From a virus, in IMG/VR virus record IMGVR_UViG_3300023174_000077, positions 1 through 64,000 of that record: DNA of 64,000 nt. One strand, given 5' to 3'. The notes under the pieces are model-generated. The model had not been told where the DNA came from and did no database searches. It saw only the letters and a program-made list of their open reading frames with translations. The position numbers were made by a program, and so were the translations under genes. How positions within the stretch are numbered: the first letter of the stretch is position 1; each line of letters starts with the position of its first letter. This document shows positions 61,354 to 64,000 of this stretch, one piece after another.

Positions 61354-62013
61354 TTATTTTTTTCGTGGTTTAATTATTTCATCGATAATACCATATAATT
61401 TAGCTTCGGAAGAAGTCATCCAATAATCTCTATCAGAATCTTTTTCAACTTTTTCAAATTTTTGTCCAGTATTTTCAGAAATAATTTCATATAATTCTTT
61501 TTTAAGAGAATTTATTTCTTTTGCATCAATTTCTATATCTGATGCCTGAGCGTATCCAGTATATCCAATCGGTTGATGTATCATTGTTCTCGCTCTTTTT
61601 AATGATTTTCTTTTTCCTTTTGTTCCCGCACATAATATAACAGCTGCCATTGACGCTGCTAATCCAGTATTTATTGTTATTACGTCTGGACGTATAAATT
61701 CCATTGTATCTAATATACCAAGTCCATCATATACAGAACCACCTGGTGAATTAATATACATTTTTATATCTTTTTTATGATCCAATTGTTCTAAATAAAG
61801 TAATTGGTTTTTAATTAATTCGGATGTATAATTATCAATTTCGTCATTGAGAAATACAATTCTATCATTAAGTAATTTGGTATAAATATCTAACATAAAT
61901 CCTTTTTCATTATCAATAATAAAATGGGAATTATTGTGAATTGTTTGTCTAATGACACTTTCAGGAACTTTTGAATAAAGAAATTTTTGATAATCTGATG
62001 CTAATTTTTTCAT
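61354..62013 (-). CDS. clpP: ClpP-type serine protease
   Basis: 219 aa. MYINSPGGSVYDGLGILDTM, GLAASMAAVIL with nucleophile Ser121, RTMIHQPIGY with His146 and VEKDSDRDYW with Asp192 give the complete catalytic triad of ClpP. No ClpX/ClpA partner was seen in the window. It could take over the host ATPase, or serve as a prohead protease, as ClpP-fold proteases do in several phages. It lies beside a gp23-like protein and an acidic protein, which favours a head role. About 20 residues longer than E. coli mature ClpP. Confidence 0.93.
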   Translation of the reverse strand: MKKLASDYQKFLYSKVPESVIRQTIHNNSHFIIDNEKGFMLDIYTKLLNDRIVFLNDEIDNYTSELIKNQLLYLEQLDHKKDIKMYINSPGGSVYDGLGILDTMEFIRPDVITINTGLAASMAAVILCAGTKGKRKSLKRARTMIHQPIGYTGYAQASDIEIDAKEINSLKKELYEIISENTGQKFEKVEKDSDRDYWMTSSEAKLYGIIDEIIKPRKK

Positions 62014-62062
62014 AAGAGTTATATATAAGAATTGCGAAAAGATTAAAATCCAAAATTATTTT

Positions 62063-62073
62063 TTAATATATAA
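62063..62073 (+). promoter_or_regulatory. TTAATATATAA motif
   Basis: Exact 11-mer, 14 nt before the ATG at 62088. On the other strand TTATATATAA precedes the ClpP start, so the pair is divergent. Confidence 0.55.
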
Positions 62074-62087
62074 AAGAAAAAATTAAT

Positions 62088-62387
62088 ATGAAATTAACAT
62101 TTGATATGCATGGTTATACAATCGTTATTGAAGAAACGGAAGAAAATTTAATTAGAGTTTCTGCAACAAAAGACGATGAAGTAGTTGAAGAATTTGAACT
62201 TGAAGGTGGTGAAGATCATCCCGATATGGAAGACGAATCTTTACCAGAAGTAGGTGAAGAAGAAGGCGAAGAAATTGAGGGTGAAACACCAGAAGGAGAT
62301 TTCGAAGAAACAGAAGAAGTAAATCCAGAAGAAAAACTTGGCGAGTCTAAATTATACAATTTTGCTGCTTTTTTAAATAGAAAATAA
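62088..62387 (+). CDS. Acidic small protein, possible prohead core component (99 aa)
   Basis: Starts MKLTFDMHGYTIVIEETEEN, then a very long Glu-rich stretch (EVGEEEGEEIEGETPEGDF) and a C-terminal GESKLYNFAAFLNRK that resembles the leader peptides, here at the other end. T4 prohead core proteins (gp67, gp68) are similarly small and highly charged. Assignment by size, composition and ClpP neighbourhood only. Confidence 0.6.
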   Translation: MKLTFDMHGYTIVIEETEENLIRVSATKDDEVVEEFELEGGEDHPDMEDESLPEVGEEEGEEIEGETPEGDFEETEEVNPEEKLGESKLYNFAAFLNRK

Positions 62388-62404
62388 TTTTATTATCTTT
62401 AACT

Positions 62405-62440
62405 TAAAATACCTGCATGATTTCCGTGTAGGTATTCTTG
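62405..62440 (+). terminator. Terminator-like hairpin
   Basis: AATACCTGCA / TGTAGGTATT with a T-containing tail (TCTTGTTT), after the acidic protein gene. Confidence 0.6.
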
Positions 62441-62470
62441 TTTAATAATAAATTAATATATACATTAAAA

Positions 62471-62502
62471 TTTGTTTATTCAATAAATTTTAATTATCTT
62501 TG
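62471..62502 (+). promoter_or_regulatory. Bacteroidota-type promoter
   Basis: TTTG (62471-62474), 20-nt spacer, TATCTTTG (62495-62502), 15 nt before the ATG at 62517. A TTAATATATA motif also lies at 62453-62462, so this gene may have both promoter types. Confidence 0.75.
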
Positions 62503-62516
62503 CACAAAGAAATATA

Positions 62517-63638
62517 ATGAGAAAATTAAGTAATTACAATTCTTTTTTAGAAACTAACAGGTTAAGCTATTATAGTTTTGACTGGGATGACAATATATTA
62601 CATATGTCAACTCCTATTCACATGGATAAATTAGTTGAAGGTATTTGGCAACCTTTATCTGTATCACCTGCAGAATTTGCCATAGTTCGTAATGATGTAA
62701 ATTATCGGAATAGAGATAATAACCCCTATAAAGCTTATGAAGAATTTAGAGATATGGGTCCAAGAGGCAATCAATCTTTTTTATTAGATGTGAAAACCGC
62801 TATTCAAGATTCTAAATTCGGCCCTTCATGGGATAAATTTATTCAATGTTTAGTTGAAGGTTCTATATTTGCTTTAGTAACGGCAAGAGGACATGAATAT
62901 CAAACACTTAAAAATGGTGTTAAATATATTATTGATAATTGTTTAACAAAAGAACAAGGTGACTTAATGTATAAAAATTGCCATAAGTTTTTAACTTATT
63001 TTGAGAATAAAACTATGGTAAGAGAAAATAATACCAATTTATCAAATACTAATTTAATAAACTATTATTTAGACAAATGTAAGTTTTATGGAGTTGGGTT
63101 TCCATTTTCTGCATCATTTAATAATGAATTTAAATTAGATCCTTCAATTAAAATCGAAGAAGCAAAGAAAATAGCATTAGAAAAGTTTTTGAATATTTGT
63201 AATAATTATGGATTAAAATCTAAAAAATATGTTTCGGTCGGATTTTCTGATGATGATAAGAAAAATGTAGAACATGTTAAAAAGTTTTTTGAATTTAAAT
63301 CTACTATTTATGAACATATGAAATTAAATGTGTATGATACATCTAATAAAGTATCACATAAAACAAGATTTGAAAATGGTATAACAGAAGATATGGGTCC
63401 TTCAATATCAGGAAAAGAAAATTCTCTTTTAAGATTTATGGGTCCGAATTCGATGCCAAATACTTTGCAAAATGCAACTAATGATTGGAGTCAACCAAAT
63501 TACACTTTATTACAAAAATCGAAAGTAGCAAACCTTTTAACAAAAGATTCTATAAAAAAGAAAGTAAAAAAGTTAAAAAAGAAAAATGCAAAACCTAAAG
63601 ATAACCTTAATACAACCAAACATAATTTGGGAAAATAA
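62517..63638 (+). CDS. HAD-like hydrolase with leader-type N-terminus
   Basis: 373 aa. Starts MRKLSNYNSFLETNRLSY. Motif I YYSFDWDDNILHMSTPI (DxDD), motif II FALVTARGHEY (Thr) and a late VSVGFSDDDKKNVEHVKKFF acidic motif IV fit the HAD superfamily, with a long cap between. The C-terminal 60 residues are basic (KKKVKKLKKKNAK). The leader suggests a possible virion location. The next gene begins inside its last 53 nt. Confidence 0.78.
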   Translation: MRKLSNYNSFLETNRLSYYSFDWDDNILHMSTPIHMDKLVEGIWQPLSVSPAEFAIVRNDVNYRNRDNNPYKAYEEFRDMGPRGNQSFLLDVKTAIQDSKFGPSWDKFIQCLVEGSIFALVTARGHEYQTLKNGVKYIIDNCLTKEQGDLMYKNCHKFLTYFENKTMVRENNTNLSNTNLINYYLDKCKFYGVGFPFSASFNNEFKLDPSIKIEEAKKIALEKFLNICNNYGLKSKKYVSVGFSDDDKKNVEHVKKFFEFKSTIYEHMKLNVYDTSNKVSHKTRFENGITEDMGPSISGKENSLLRFMGPNSMPNTLQNATNDWSQPNYTLLQKSKVANLLTKDSIKKKVKKLKKKNAKPKDNLNTTKHNLGK

Positions 63639-64000
63639 AAAAGTTAATTTAACTAATTATGAAACTTATATAAATAATATAACATCCAAACCGGATGTTA
63701 TTATTTTGCCTGAAATGTTTTCAACAGGTTTTATAATGAAGCCAGAATTGGTAGAAAATATGAATGGTGATACTATTAATTGGATGAAAAATATAACCAA
63801 TAATAGTAATTCATATTTGATGGGTAGTTTAATTATTAAAGAATTAGATAATATATTTAATCGCTTTTTATGTATTAAAGGAGAATTAATTGAATTTTAT
63901 GATAAAAAACATTTATTTGCTTATGCTGGTGAAGATAAATGTTATACTGCTGGTAATCAGAGAAAAATAATTAATATAAATGGTTGGCGTATCTTATTAC
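63586..64000 (+). CDS. Nitrilase-superfamily amidohydrolase (5' part, runs off the window)
   Basis: Starts MQNLKITLIQPNIIWENKKV. DVIILPEMFSTGFIMKPE carries the catalytic Glu, and FYDKKHLFAYAGEDKCYTAG the catalytic Lys and downstream loop of the YafV/omega-amidase branch of carbon-nitrogen hydrolases. The expected Cys (YDLRFP loop) lies just beyond the window end. It overlaps the HAD gene by 53 nt, so translation is probably coupled. About 138 codons are present of an expected 250. Confidence 0.88.
   Translation, partial: MQNLKITLIQPNIIWENKKVNLTNYETYINNITSKPDVIILPEMFSTGFIMKPELVENMNGDTINWMKNITNNSNSYLMGSLIIKELDNIFNRFLCIKGELIEFYDKKHLFAYAGEDKCYTAGNQRKIININGWRILL

Overview
The window reads as part of the genome of a large, very AT-rich tailed bacteriophage (myovirus-like, with several T4-type modules) that infects a member of the Bacteroidota. 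Phage identity rests on a baseplate/hub cluster (gp53-like, gp27-like and gp5-like proteins), three tail fibre/spike genes, a UvsW-type helicase, a gp23-like capsid-fold protein beside a ClpP-type protease, a homing endonuclease and dense gene packing. The host assignment rests on promoters of the Bacteroidota type (TTTG, about 20 nt, TAnnTTTG), signal peptides ending in AQ/GQ, a type IX secretion C-terminal domain and CsgG-like secreted proteins. No rRNA, convincing tRNA or CRISPR array was seen.

Layout. (1) 1-7700: an unusual array of small orphan genes, most with their own host-type promoter and terminator, separated by copies of a palindromic element with arms ATATTAAATTGTGCAC / GTGCACAATTTAATAT. 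It also holds a candidate structured RNA, a 496-aa multi-HTH protein, duplicated AT-rich blocks with DnaA-box-like sites, and a duplicated cassette in gene-containing and gene-less versions. (2) 7700-8180: a spaced GGATTTTTTAT repeat marks the border with ordinary phage genes. (3) 8180-20180: small genes, a P-loop kinase, two paralogous beta-helix tail spikes, a fibre and a double-domain glycosyltransferase. (4) 20200-31900: two head- or virion-type proteins, a UvrD-like helicase, then a run of secreted and membrane proteins (metallopeptidase, two CsgG-like proteins, lectin/LamG protein, outer-membrane barrel, membrane proteins, T9SS-exported adhesin-like protein, secreted nuclease). (5) 31950-43100: mostly minus-strand early/middle-type genes including an M20/M42-like peptidase, two HAD phosphatases, PurA, S-adenosylhomocysteinase, and a vWA + coiled coil + J-domain/pseudokinase group. 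(6) 43200-47330: GIY-YIG endonuclease, amidoligase-like protein, membrane protein, DHH phosphoesterase. (7) 47330-57920: tail/baseplate genes carrying three separate peptidoglycan-cleaving domains. (8) 57920-64000: UvsW, ADP-ribosyltransferase-like protein, capsid-like protein, ClpP, acidic protein, HAD protein and the start of a nitrilase.

How it fits together. Many genes outside region 1 have the motif TTAATATATAA a few to about 30 nt before the start codon, on both strands, which I read as a phage-specific promoter. Region 1 and a few others use host-like TAnnTTTG promoters. Several unrelated proteins begin with a short MKYLKxFExF-like peptide, comparable to the capsid-targeting peptides of T4 internal head proteins. 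The secreted set suggests that this phage remodels or decorates the host surface. The S-adenosylhomocysteinase gene looks like a recent acquisition: it is GC-richer than its neighbours and is bracketed by a perfect 37-bp direct repeat.
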